A stretch of DNA of 64,000 nucleotides. It comes from Macrophomina tecta (taxonomy: Eukaryota > Ascomycota > Dothideomycetes > Botryosphaeriales > Botryosphaeriaceae). The DNA lies in NCBI GenBank assembly GCA_024180945.1, contig JAKSGN010000043.1:2418001-2482000 (forward strand), given 5' to 3'. The position numbers were made by a program, and so were the translations under genes. The notes under the pieces are model-generated. The model made no database searches. It was not told where the DNA came from and saw nothing but the letters and a program-made list of their open reading frames with translations. Shown in pieces: positions 54,537 through 64,000 of this stretch; the stretch's first letter is position 1, and each line of letters starts with the position of its first letter.

Positions 54537-57137
54537 ATGCGCACTCGTAGCGGCAAGGGCAAACTCTCTGAATCCGCCACGCCTGTTCCCCCCAACGCCG
54601 ACTATCTCGACGTTTCACCCTCCGCTTCATCCAAAGCTTCGCGTAAACTGACTCGTTCGTCCTCGAACAATTCCATGCATTCACAAATCTACGTCGGCGG
54701 GCGGCCGCCGGTCTCGGCCTACTACGCCAAAGGCGTGCTCACCATTGCTGGCATGCCTGATCACATCCTCCAGAAGATGGAGCGCGACGATGAAATGCGC
54801 TCACGCTCGTCGCGACCAAAGTCCCTCTACGAGCAGTTCCAGGAGATTGAGCGCGAAAGCTCTAGTCAAAACGAAGACCCGTCCCAAAACGGCAACGATC
54901 ACGACCGACCCAAGCGAGGCGGTCGTGGCCGCCCTGCAAAAGTCCAAAAGCAACTTCCTTCACCTAGAAAACGGCGTGCCTGCCCTCGCAGGTCGCTGGC
55001 CGACGTCGACGAGGAAGTCATGTCGCGTCCTCAGACTCCCAGCGGTGCCGACGCTGACGAAGATGCCAATCCGGATAACGCCGAGCGCTCCGGCGAGCCG
55101 AGCGAGGCAGCTGATCAAGACCAGTACCAGGACGACCAAGACTCTCAGTCAGCCAATGATCCGGAGGAAAGTCCTTCGCAACAGCTCATCAACGAGACCA
55201 CTGGCGCTTTTAGGTCAAATAACACCTCGCGGTCCAATCAATTTTCACCGCCCCGGGAGCCAAGACCCAAACCGACCTATGTGGATGAGGAGCTGGAAGA
55301 CGATGACCTTCCGCCACCTTTCACCAACACTCCTGGCACACCCTCCGAGTCCGAAGTTGATGATGACGCGAACCGGATTCTTAGAAAGCGCTTTGACTAC
55401 ATGACCAATCCCCAGAAGTTCATCGCCGCTCTTACTAAATATGCACCGTCTGAAAGAACATTCGACGTGTTATATACCCTGGCCGAAAACACCCAGGCTG
55501 CCCTCAAAGCTTGGCAGGATGAGTACCTAGCGATTGACAAACGTGTCGCTGTTCACGCAAATAACGGTCCGCGGAAACCAGTCAACGGTGGTCGCGTGCC
55601 TGTTGACCCCCAGGTCTTCGACGACCAGAAGGAAGCGGACATCTACAGCTATGTCTATGACGCTCGCAAACCTCCAGGAACCCAGGATCCATTCGGCCAG
55701 CGGATTGGCACCGATTATGTTGGCGGTCGGGAGCTGAGGCATAGGCGCACCCGGGATGTCACTACCGAGGACTTGGCTCAGAGCGAGGAGGAAGTAGGCA
55801 AGAGGAAAAGACGCGCGGCACAGAGGTTTGATGGAACGGCCGATACTGGATCACGCACCCGGAAACGCGACCACGACGGATCCGAGACTCCAGAGCCGCC
55901 AGGTCCGCGGAAGAGAGGCAAGGTTGGCAGTGCCTCGAAAGGGCAAGCATACGTACCCGCCCGTATCCGGGAGATGAGAGGCGAAAGCGCCATGACTACC
56001 AGTGCTTCCGAGGATGACGATACTTACGAGGGAACTCCAGAGCCACGTGGACCAGGCAGGAGACGCGGTAGGCCCCCCGGAAGCAAAAACCTGGCCCAGC
56101 GCAAGGACGCTGGAATCAAGAAAGGACCGCGTGGAAAAAAGGGTGCTGCGGCGCAAGCAGCTGCCAATGCCGCCAACAATGAGCAAAACAGCACACAGAC
56201 GACTTTCCCGAGCGCGCCGAGTTCTGTCACCGGCGCACCGCCGCAGCAGCCTCAACAGCAACAACCCTTCTTCGTCCAAGGTTATAATCACGCTCCGCAC
56301 TCGAATATCCCGCCCGCTTCAGCTGCGCCAGTCCCCGGAATCAACGCGGACCCGACCTTCATATCCGCCCACCCGCAGCAGACGGCACAGCACCCGTTTG
56401 GCGCAGGCGTCCCCATCCAGACTACAATGGCTCCTGGCACTCCAACTCAAGCCAACGGTCATGCGCAGCACATTCAAGCGGCTACTACAACTCCCGCATC
56501 TGGAGCACAGCCAACGCACACCCCTACGAGCGCTGGCAGTAGTACCACCGCTTCCGGCCGGAAGAAGGGTGTAAAGTCAGAGAAACGTAGTGCTAGCATG
56601 ACCCAGTGGTGGGCTGAGCGCAAGGCTCGTCAAGCAGCGGACCGTCAAGCAGAACAACAACGCCAGGCTGCGGCGGCTGAAGCACAAAATGCTGCCGCTG
56701 CTGCACACAACCCTCAAGGATATGGGGTGCCAGTGAATGGATACAAAGGCCCCTATCCCCCAACACAGGCTCAACCACCTTTTCAAAGCTACAGTACGCA
56801 ACCCGCTGTCCAGCCAAGCAACTTCAGAGCAATTGCACCGGGACCTCACCAAGGCCAAGGGGCGCAGGCACAAGCACAAACGCACCACCATCATCACATA
56901 CCCCAGGCAACTCATCACCATCACACGCCCCCAGCCCCGCTTCATCCACCTACTCAAGCTGGCCAGCCACCAAAGCAGCCAGGCCATGGCCCTTTCGGTT
57001 ATGATGGTGCTGGCAGCCCGCCCCCACATATCCATGGTAGCTTGCATCAAGGTCAGTCACAAGAGGGTGTCCCCGACAGTGTTCGTCGTGACATCTTGGG
57101 CTTAAGGGGTAGACCTGAGCCGAGGCGTGGCCTGTGA
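54537..57137 (+). CDS. AT-hook chromatin-type protein, function unknown
   Basis: Single exon, 866 residues, starting MRTRSGKGKLSESATPV. Two AT-hook cores are visible: RGGRGRPAKVQKQ near residue 128 and GRRRGRPPGSKN near residue 507; these bind the minor groove of AT-rich DNA. Residues 180-290 are highly acidic and Gln/Asn-rich. A central ordered block (about 285-395) contains ILRKRFDYMTNPQKFIAALT and ERTFDVLYTLAENTQAALKA, and later DPFGQRIGTDYVGGRELRHR, likely the conserved domain. Clusters of Lys/Arg (KRKRRAAQR, RKRGKVGS) are nuclear localisation candidates. The last 300 residues are Gln/Ala/Pro/His-rich with HHHHH and HHHH runs. I do not recognise the central domain by name; nuclear role is inferred. 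Confidence 0.8.
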   Translation: MRTRSGKGKLSESATPVPPNADYLDVSPSASSKASRKLTRSSSNNSMHSQIYVGGRPPVSAYYAKGVLTIAGMPDHILQKMERDDEMRSRSSRPKSLYEQFQEIERESSSQNEDPSQNGNDHDRPKRGGRGRPAKVQKQLPSPRKRRACPRRSLADVDEEVMSRPQTPSGADADEDANPDNAERSGEPSEAADQDQYQDDQDSQSANDPEESPSQQLINETTGAFRSNNTSRSNQFSPPREPRPKPTYVDEELEDDDLPPPFTNTPGTPSESEVDDDANRILRKRFDYMTNPQKFIAALTKYAPSERTFDVLYTLAENTQAALKAWQDEYLAIDKRVAVHANNGPRKPVNGGRVPVDPQVFDDQKEADIYSYVYDARKPPGTQDPFGQRIGTDYVGGRELRHRRTRDVTTEDLAQSEEEVGKRKRRAAQRFDGTADTGSRTRKRDHDGSETPEPPGPRKRGKVGSASKGQAYVPARIREMRGESAMTTSASEDDDTYEGTPEPRGPGRRRGRPPGSKNLAQRKDAGIKKGPRGKKGAAAQAAANAANNEQNSTQTTFPSAPSSVTGAPPQQPQQQQPFFVQGYNHAPHSNIPPASAAPVPGINADPTFISAHPQQTAQHPFGAGVPIQTTMAPGTPTQANGHAQHIQAATTTPASGAQPTHTPTSAGSSTTASGRKKGVKSEKRSASMTQWWAERKARQAADRQAEQQRQAAAAEAQNAAAAAHNPQGYGVPVNGYKGPYPPTQAQPPFQSYSTQPAVQPSNFRAIAPGPHQGQGAQAQAQTHHHHHIPQATHHHHTPPAPLHPPTQAGQPPKQPGHGPFGYDGAGSPPPHIHGSLHQGQSQEGVPDSVRRDILGLRGRPEPRRGL

Positions 57138-58315
57138 TAGATTTTAAGGCCGTGGCAGAACGTCGAGTCTAGGGTTGAGCGACTCATGAGCGTCTCCCAG
57201 TACATTGCACTTAGTGAAGTACTTTCATATCACAGCAGTGTTTTGTACAACAAGCGTCTATTGTGGGTTTCTTTAGGACCAAGCAAAGCATGGGATTGCT
57301 ACCGGACAATCTGGGCGCCTCGTGCATCTCTCGCCATTGCAGGTTTTTTTTTTCTTTATTATTATCGTTAAATTCCTTGCGCGCTCATCCATTTCGCTGG
57401 CCATCATACGGTTTCGGGTTACAACTTCCCCCCTCAGCTGGTTTTAGTTGCATCTGCGTAATCTTTTCTTTTTGTATCTCAGTGTCAAAGAATCACATGG
57501 GTAAAAGGGGCGGATGGGCTATCTGTTGCATTAACGCGAATGGTGGTTTCGCGAATCCATTTTATTTCATCTGATATCATCGGGAGTTTTCATATGTGGT
57601 CGCTTCAATACCAAGATCCAAAAGGCGGCTTAGATGGTTGGAGGGGAAGGCAGGCAGCAGACTGCATCCAAAAAAAATTTACGTATTGTTATTCGGATTT
57701 AATTTGCGAAAGACTTTGCTTCTCGTTGACAGGCAGTAGGGTAACACAGATGCATATTCCTGTTTTCTGCTACTCGTATGATGCTTCTTTGGTTATGAAT
57801 TCGATAACTTTACTCTTCGAGAATCGGACTGTGCTGTGGTCTTTAAGCATTGAAGGACCCGGATTTTGTGAGGTTTCTGTGAATGAGGACGGCAAGCAGT
57901 GGTTGCTGCGGGCACGCAGCACTCCCACTGTGAAATATATATCTGCTATCGTGCGATCTCCTTGCAACAAAGCGTAGATATTACCATTGGCATGACAGAG
58001 CGCTGATGAGTGAGGAAATCTCCTAGTGATGATAAATAGCATTCGTTACGGTTATCGTAGAGGGACAACGCAATAGCACTGGATATGTTCAGAAGACGGT
58101 GGTGAACTGCGTATCGGGGCTGAAAATTCGCATATTCATGGCACACTGGATATTGGCCAACATGGTATCTGCAGAAGGAATGGTTCTCAGGAATTGGAGG
58201 GCATCAGCAGGCACATTATGCTACGTACACGGTCATTGCTGCAGCCATATAATACAGTACGCCATTCCAGCAGCTTCAGCTCCGCTCATGCTAGAACTTC
58301 ACGCAGCCCTTCCCA
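57138..58315. other. Convergent intergenic, AT-rich
   Basis: 1.18 kb between the AT-hook stop and the NDUFAF3-like stop. It is AT-richer than the neighbours (T-rich at 57345-57375 and around 57660), consistent with a long 3' UTR. No supported gene. Confidence 0.5.
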
Positions 58316-59127
58316 TCACCTCCCCTCCTTCCAGCCTATTGGCACAAGCGCCGCCGCAACCTGCTGCACGCCTCTCTCCGTCGCCAGGAGATTGAACTGC
58401 GCAGCCGCATTCCGCGTATCCGACACCTCCAGCCGTATGCCCAGATCATTGATATGCTTCCTCGTCGTCGGCGACACAGGCACGACGGACGCGCCAGTCC
58501 CGATAATCAGCAAATCTATATCCACGCATTAGCCCAACACACATGTCTTCTCCCACCACCCTCGACCTCTCTCACACTCTCTCATCACCACTCACCAGGT
58601 TTCGGCCACACCACCTCCAACGCCCCCCAAGCCGTCCGATCGCACTCCCACATCCCGCGCTCGTTCCGCAGCGTCCCTGTGCCACCCGCGACCCCGCCTT
58701 TCACGTCGTTGCCCACAGCCCCCTCAGCGACCGTGCCTTCGCGGCGGTGCTCCCTTATCCACGGCCGCCACTTGAACGCGTCGCCCGCGACCAGTAGCAC
58801 GCCTGCGCCCGAGATCTGCAGGCCGCTGTTCATCGCGAAGCCATCGTCGAAGGTCGCGTCGATGGCGGTCGTCGGCGCGGGCATGTTGGCCAGCACGTCC
58901 AGCTTATCGAAGTCGGTTTGCGTCTCTTCGCTCGACGGAGGGCCGCGGTCGTGGGTTTGTGGGGGGCGGGAGCGGAGGAGGGAGGGGGTTGTTGTGAACG
59001 TGCGCGGAGTGCTGCGCAGGCGGGATTGGATGTGTTGCGGTCGTCTTGTTGCGCGGTGGAGGGCGGTGGCCGGGCGAAGGTGCGTTGTTGCGGCGCGTAG
59101 GGCGCGGAAGGTGGGTGAAGGCGGCAT
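58316..59127 (-). CDS. NDUFAF3: NADH dehydrogenase (complex I) assembly factor 3-like protein
   Basis: Mitochondrial protein of the Mth938/DUF498 fold, needed with NDUFAF4 for early complex I assembly. Two exons (59127-58596, 58515-58316), 243 residues. The first 60 residues are Arg/Thr/Ser-rich (MPPSPTFRALRAATTHLRPA), a mitochondrial presequence. The domain begins with DATFDDGFAMNSGLQISGAG, then GVLLVAGDAFKWRPW, and after splicing (KPG to DLLIIGTGASVVPVSPTTRK) continues with INDLGIRLEVSDTRNAAAQF and NLLATERGVQQVAAALVP. IIGTG and DTRNAA are typical of the family. The Gly-rich insertion around residues 165-180 is longer than usual. The intron has donor GTGAGT and branch GGCTAATG. Confidence 0.9.
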
Positions 59128-59381
59128 TGTGGTGGTTCTTGGGGAGATTGGGAGGGTGAAAGGTACGGGAGGTTTGTTGCGGTTTTGGGTGGGTGGGCGC
59201 AAATGGATGGAGGGGAGCTGTGGGTTGGCGTTGATGCTTTTTTGGTGGTGGTTTACATCATGGATGCTTGACTCGCGTCATGCATGCAGGCGCCGAAGCT
59301 TGGACGGGATGAGACAACACCAACCTTTCACCTACAGCCTACATCTGAGGCGGCTAGCAACACACTGCCCTAGATCTGTTC

Positions 59382-59420
<39 letters not shown>

Positions 59421-60516
59421 CAAGTGCTACCTTGATGTTGAAGGCTCTTTCTGACCGGCTCGCTCAGGAGTGTCCATCATTGCGCGAAGCTGTATGGTTT
59501 ACTGTAATTTTGAAGGGCACAATAGCGATTATCTCGAGCCATCATCAATGGGCTAAACATACATATGATTATTACTGTGACGACGGCGCCACTAACTCTG
59601 CTGTGTCTTGACGGGTTCTGCTAACGTTTACGTGGCTAACCCTTTCGAAGGGTGTTAGAAGGCTCGAGAGCGGTGATCGCGGTGCTTCTCCCATGGCATT
59701 GCTTGCAATTATTTCCCAGCCTAGCTAGCGTAGCAGGGAGTAGTAAGACTGGAGCCTTGTCCAAGCCTGGACAACACTCTATCAAGGCTAATTCAAATTT
59801 TTTGCCTTAGCAAGTCTGCGACGACTGAGAGCTCGGACGGTGCTAGAAGCCTTCCGCTATATAGCTCGAAAGCCGTAAATCCTTTTTTCCCCGCTTTCTT
59901 CACCATCCATCGCAATGATTAAGGGGTCCAATGCATCGCATCATCATTGGAATGAAGTTGTGAAATATTCGAATGACAGGAAATATTGTGTGGCACCTAA
60001 GAAGCGTAGGATAGAGCAGTCAGGGTCGTGGTGTGGAGAATGTAGCTCTCGCTTCGGGTGGATCGCAGCATGCAAGCCGAGCCTCGGACGAGTACGGGAA
60101 GTATCTGCCGTGCTGGTCGCTGGAGCCCGCCCGGGCGAATACGGTCGGCGCTAGAATCCTCCGCTGCATCCTCCGCGTAAGGCCGCAGCTCACCAATTCA
60201 GTCGCCTTCACTTTCTTTTTCATCAATCTCAAGTGGCGGCGCCTTTGACGGGTTATTACATGTAAATATACAGCTTTCACCTACTCAAACCATCCAGTGG
60301 GTCCATCCTCGCATCTCAGCATTTTTAAGGCAGACCACCAGTCCCCAAAGCTCTGCCGCCACTTCTTTGTGCTCCCTCACTAACCGCGGCACCAGCCAGC
60401 GCATCTTTCGAATTGCTCAACCTCCGACCCCAAGCACCACGGATTCGGAAACAAACAACAGCACTGAAGTATCACGCGACCCTCCCGCACGACCACCCCA
60501 GCGCCTTACAAAAACC
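59128..60516. other. Divergent intergenic with T29 run
   Basis: 1.39 kb between NDUFAF3-like and the small acidic gene, so both promoters lie here. A run of 29 T (59387-59415) is the longest homopolymer in the window. No gene supported; the plus frame 58454-59611 is antisense to NDUFAF3. Confidence 0.5.
59387..59415. repeat. T29 homopolymer
   Basis: Twenty-nine consecutive T on the plus strand, 260 bases upstream of the NDUFAF3-like ATG (A run on its coding strand). Confidence 0.95.
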
Positions 60517-61047
60517 ATGCCCGCCATTGACCCCTCCAGCACGACCTGGACCCTCCGCTTCAAGCACCATAAGACCACCATCCTCCTCCATGCCGATGCC
60601 CTGCAGACCCTCACCTCTATACGCGCTGAGCTGCTGCACGTCCTGCGCGAGACGGCGCCAGAAGGCATCGCGGGCAAGGCGCTGCCGGATAGCCCTGAGG
60701 AGATACAGTTGGCGAAGCTGAGGGATACTTCGGATCCGGAGAAGGGGTGGAAGCTGCTGACGCAGGCGACGGCTGAGGGTGGGGGTGGTAAGTCGAAGGG
60801 GAAGGGGAAGAGCGGTGGTGCTGGGGACGAGAGTTTAAAGGCTGTGGGTGTCAAGGATAATGCGGTGTTGGCGTTCAGGTGGGGTGGGGCTGTGGACAAT
60901 GGGCTGGATGGTGGCGATATGGCGATTGATATTGAGGGCGAAGATGAAGAGGATGAGAAGGGTGCGGACGGTGGGTGGGATGTGGTCTGGCCGAGGTATG
61001 ACGATACGTACATCGATGGGCTGGACGATGAAGGGATCGCGGAGTGA
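60517..61047 (+). CDS. Small acidic protein, possible ubiquitin-like N-terminal domain
   Basis: Single exon, 176 residues from the ATG at 60517 (MPAIDPSSTTWTLRFKHH). The first 50 residues suggest a beta-grasp: strand TWTLRFKHHKTTILLHAD, then a helix TSIRAELLHVLRETAPEG. A later segment, GVKDNAVLAFRWGG, resembles the last strands of ubiquitin-like domains, with a Gly/Lys-rich loop inserted (GGGGKSKGKGKSGGAG). The C-terminus is strongly acidic (EGEDEEDEKGADGGWDVVWP) and ends DDTYIDGLDDEGIAE. The fold assignment is my reading of strand pattern only. Function and partners unknown. Low-complexity Gly codons and the acidic tail are typical of fungal-specific nuclear proteins. Confidence 0.7.
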   Translation: MPAIDPSSTTWTLRFKHHKTTILLHADALQTLTSIRAELLHVLRETAPEGIAGKALPDSPEEIQLAKLRDTSDPEKGWKLLTQATAEGGGGKSKGKGKSGGAGDESLKAVGVKDNAVLAFRWGGAVDNGLDGGDMAIDIEGEDEEDEKGADGGWDVVWPRYDDTYIDGLDDEGIAE

Positions 61048-62914
61048 CGGGGACGGAAGCGGGGATTGGAGTTCGCACAAAAGGGACACAAGCTGGGCTG
61101 GGTTAAGTCGGAGGGGAGATGATTATGGAGCGTGGCTTCTGACGGTGCAGAGCTCAGCTGAGGTGGCCAGCTATTGCGCTTCTTTGCGTTGTTTGCTGAA
61201 CGGCTGCTAACGGCATTGGCGTGGACATGCTCACTTCGGATGATTCGAAACGTATGCTTTGTATGTTACTATATTTTCACTCACTGTGTCTTGAGATCAG
61301 AAGGCTGACAGACTGCCCAAAGTATACGGACACGATGATCTGCAAATTCGCCGAACAAGACGCTGATACAGAGACATGTTCACGAGAGACGAGGCAAATA
61401 GAATTGCAATTCTCCGTTCAATTGTGCGTGGCGTCTTGAAAAATTCGTGGAGCTCCCCCTGCATTTGCGGCTGAACATTGGCAGGAAGATCCCCATGTCA
61501 GCACTGGCGCAAGGCTGTGATGGAGGGTGGAAGTTGTGCCACGGGCTGACGGTGCATGCGCCTCCGACAGGGGACTCAGGGATGTGGCCGGCGGATAGGC
61601 TCGCGGAGCCAGGAACGGTCTTGTGCGAGCTTTTCGGGCCCTCTCTTGCGTGGAAAATCAAAGCGGGTCCCGGCTCCCCGCGTAACCTTCAGTGCTGCGC
61701 GTGCCGAGATGGCGTCGACAGTGGCGAGCGGAGGGAACGGGCGAAGGATGCGATGGCTTGCGGCGCGAGCTCTCTCTGCGTGTCGCACAGGCAGTAGCAG
61801 TGGCACAGGCGCAGCGGCGAGGCGACGGCGCAATGCGACGGGCTACAAGCAGCGCTGACGAGGTTCTGCGATGGCAGAGGGCGGTGGTGAGGGCGGCAGA
61901 CAACGAGGATCCCCCGGAGGGGATGTGCGTGCCGATCGCGGGCGTCAGGGCGTTGGGTGGTCAGCCCTGCCGGCGCGCCGGTGCGGGCGAGGGCCCTTTT
62001 GACGCTGGTGACGTTAAGCCACGCGCGCGCCCATCGCCATCGTCGTCGCCTCCGTCACAATTTTGTCGCCGCGCGGGCCCCGGCCAGCCAGCCAGCCAGC
62101 GGCCGCGGCGCTCTCGCGAAACGGGAAGCTGCGGCGAGCCGATGGCGAGGTGCGCGGCCTAGCCGTTCCAGAAATCCAGCCACGCTGCCGTCATTGGCCT
62201 GCAGCCTGCAGATGCGCCTGGCTGCACAAGCAAAGAGGAGTCCACCCGCTCCCCGTCTGCCTGCACCCTCCGCGCCGGTGCCCGAGGCCGTTCGCTGCTC
62301 TCGCTCGCCTTCCACAGCGTCGCCCTTCAGTTCGCTGCCAGACCATCCACCCATCCACCCGCCATTGCTGTGAGCTGCGACTCGTTCATCGAGCCGCCAG
62401 CTTCCTCCCGCCCCCCGCCCCCCGCTGCGATCCGGTGCTCGCTCTCCAGCGATCACCCGCCCCCCCCCGCGAGCGAATCACCGCAGCCCGACCCTTCGAG
62501 AGCGGTACCTCGACACCTCAAACCCCTCCGGACCTCTGTACCGACGTTGGCCACCGCCGCCTGGTCCTCCGCCCGCGCTGGATTGACTGGCCCTCAATCT
62601 CGACCACTCCGACGTTCTCGACGCCTGCCCGCCCGGCCAAGCCCTCGAAAGGCGTCCAGCCGGGGCTGCCTGCACCGCTCCGTCTGCAGATACCCACCAA
62701 GGCCCATCGAAGCAGGCCCAACGGAAGTCTGGACAGATGGGCAAAGTGGCCCGGGCCAACGAGACAACTCAGCAGTACGGCACGCCATAGCTCGTCGATG
62801 CGACTTGTGAGAGGCCCACTGAGGCTCTAGAGCGGTGTTTCACCTCTTGAGCGTATCGCGTCGCGTTTTGAATCCGGCCAGCTCGACCGCGTCCTACCCT
62901 GCCTGAGTCGCGCG
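61048..62914. other. 1.87-kb intergenic stretch, GC-rich right part
   Basis: Likely promoter and long 5' UTR of the right-edge gene. 62250-62600 is strongly C-rich on the plus strand. Open frames (62063-62830 plus, 61692-62162 plus) reflect GC content and have no family features. Confidence 0.5.
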
Positions 62915-64000
62915 ATGCCGTCAGCCCGACCCCAGGACGCCTATTCGCTTCTGGAGCAATCCTTCAACGACGCGCCTCACCTTCGCGCGCACAGGCAGTT
63001 ACCGCGCAGGCTAGACGACGATCAAACACTTTTCCCCGCCGCCGCGCCTGTTCGTACCTTGTCGTATCATGACGATGAGTCTTCGACCCAGTTCAGTACC
63101 GGCAACTCCACTCCGCTAGCTTCTCCACTCGCTTCCCCGCCACTGGTAAACGGACACGATAGCGGCCTACCGCCCACTCCGCCTTCTGCCTCGAATGAAG
63201 GCGCCCAGCAGAATAACGCCAATGCTCCACACTTTGCCGACGGAGTCATGGACACCCTACTTTCCAAGCAGCCTTCCATCCGAACCCCGATAAACCAGAG
63301 AAGCCCGCCGACGCCTGACCCGAGCCCGCCTCGGTCTGCGCGCTCCACCCAGAAGACATACCCGCCGCCAACACTCCGGTATCCGTCTTCCCGCGCCGAT
63401 TCCTTCACCACGGCCCGAAGCCATCTGGAGTCGGAGGATAGTGAATCGCAGATATCGTATCACGACGCGTTGACTCCGGTGGAACGGATTCTCGAGCATG
63501 CGAGAGAGACAAGAGAGAGGTACGAGGGCCTAGGCTTGGCTTTTGAGAGCGAAGCAGGCGATACCACACCCACGGAACGCAGCCCTTCCATCAGACGAGG
63601 GGTTGAGCGGTCTCCTTCATTGGGCGACACGTGGGAGGAGAAGAATGGAGATCATGCACAATCACCAAATCGGGAGTGGGACACTAATTTCATGAGGAAT
63701 GTGGCAGTCCGGCGTAGACGGCATGAACGGCCTCCCAGGACCCCGCCAGAGCAGACAACTCCTCAAGTGCCCGGCTCTGAGTCTTCGCCCATTTCCGTCA
63801 TGAAGAGGAGCCAGACTTCAGGTGAACAAAGCGGGGATATCAAAAGGCACCCACGAAACCCAGCTTTAGACCGATTCGCCAAGGACATCGGCTGGCCCAA
63901 TGACACGAATGAATCGCCCAAAACTGACTCGAAACGTTTCTCAACCGCATCGAGCACATCAACTGTTGTGGAAGCCGTAGTTGTAGCCACGCCACCGGAC
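62915..64000 (+). CDS. Large Ser/Pro-rich disordered protein, N-terminal part only
   Basis: The frame from ATG 62915 stays open for 362 codons to the right edge and continues outside. It starts MPSARPQDAYSLLEQSFNDA and is rich in Ser, Pro, Thr, Arg and Glu with many SP/TP sites (e.g. TPLASPLASPP, PPTPDPSPPRSAR), so probably a phosphorylated, intrinsically disordered N-terminal region of a regulatory protein. One more ordered element is DALTPVERILEHARETRERY near residue 185, a likely helix. No enzyme motif, signal peptide or membrane segment appears in this part. I do not recognise the family; the diagnostic domain is presumably beyond the window. Confidence 0.75.
   Translation, partial: MPSARPQDAYSLLEQSFNDAPHLRAHRQLPRRLDDDQTLFPAAAPVRTLSYHDDESSTQFSTGNSTPLASPLASPPLVNGHDSGLPPTPPSASNEGAQQNNANAPHFADGVMDTLLSKQPSIRTPINQRSPPTPDPSPPRSARSTQKTYPPPTLRYPSSRADSFTTARSHLESEDSESQISYHDALTPVERILEHARETRERYEGLGLAFESEAGDTTPTERSPSIRRGVERSPSLGDTWEEKNGDHAQSPNREWDTNFMRNVAVRRRRHERPPRTPPEQTTPQVPGSESSPISVMKRSQTSGEQSGDIKRHPRNPALDRFAKDIGWPNDTNESPKTDSKRFSTASSTSTVVEAVVVATPPD

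Noticed and set aside
58454..59611. Plus-strand frame of 385 codons
   Set aside because: Antisense shadow of the NDUFAF3-like gene, extended through a T29 run that encodes poly-Phe.

Overview
The window looks like nuclear DNA from a filamentous ascomycete (Pezizomycotina; Dothideomycetes is my best guess from the feel of the proteins, not a demonstrated placement). Genes have short GT-AG introns (about 50-100 bases), Zn2Cys6, P450, GH115 and MFS families of filamentous fungi occur, and long intergenic stretches carry poly(dA:dT) runs. I reconstructed 19 protein genes plus one decayed ribosomal-protein gene. Exon limits come from reading frames, splice consensus and protein-family continuity; none was tested by alignment.

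Layout. 1-577: 5' part of a minus-strand gene of unknown role (possible fungal STAND/ankyrin-type N-terminus). 1776-10108: divergent housekeeping pair, ribosomal protein eL34 (minus) and spliceosome core protein PRP8 (plus). 10679-11222: small unknown protein whose ATG directly follows a poly(A) run. 11.2-20.2 kb is gene-poor: one P450 (15165-17188), a pseudogene of ribosomal protein uL15 (18766-19453) and a RapZ-C-like protein (19554-20180). 20570-22713: NAD(P)-malic enzyme with an optional mitochondrial presequence. 25069-27993: Zn2Cys6 transcription factor. 30017-33436: TRP/ML-domain membrane protein. 34071-36010: FYVE-RING ubiquitin ligase. 36657-40254 and 40729-41019: divergent pair of the mitochondrial RNase II-family exoribonuclease (DSS1/CYT-4) and the molybdopterin synthase small subunit. 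41478-50742: three minus-strand genes, MFS transporter, metal-dependent amidohydrolase and secreted GH115 glucuronidase. 51527-51841: UPF0390-type small basic protein. 52264-53999 and 54537-57137: divergent pair of an Mtc1-like protein and an AT-hook protein. 58316-59127: complex I assembly factor NDUFAF3-like. 60517-61047: small acidic protein with a possible ubiquitin-like fold. 62915-64000: N-terminal part of a large disordered protein running off the window.

Functionally this is mainly a housekeeping neighbourhood (translation, splicing, mitochondrial RNA turnover, complex I assembly, Moco synthesis) with accessory metabolic genes (P450, amidohydrolase, GH115, MFS). I see no secondary-metabolite backbone gene, no transposase, no rRNA, no tRNA that I could recognise and no CRISPR. 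I did not find a convincing new multi-gene system. The most informative oddities are the uL15 pseudogene with three degraded introns, the poly(A)-abutted start codon at 11222, a 21-bp perfect palindrome at 23732, a seven-run G-quadruplex motif upstream of the FYVE-RING gene, and the unusual FYVE plus CPxH-type RING architecture.
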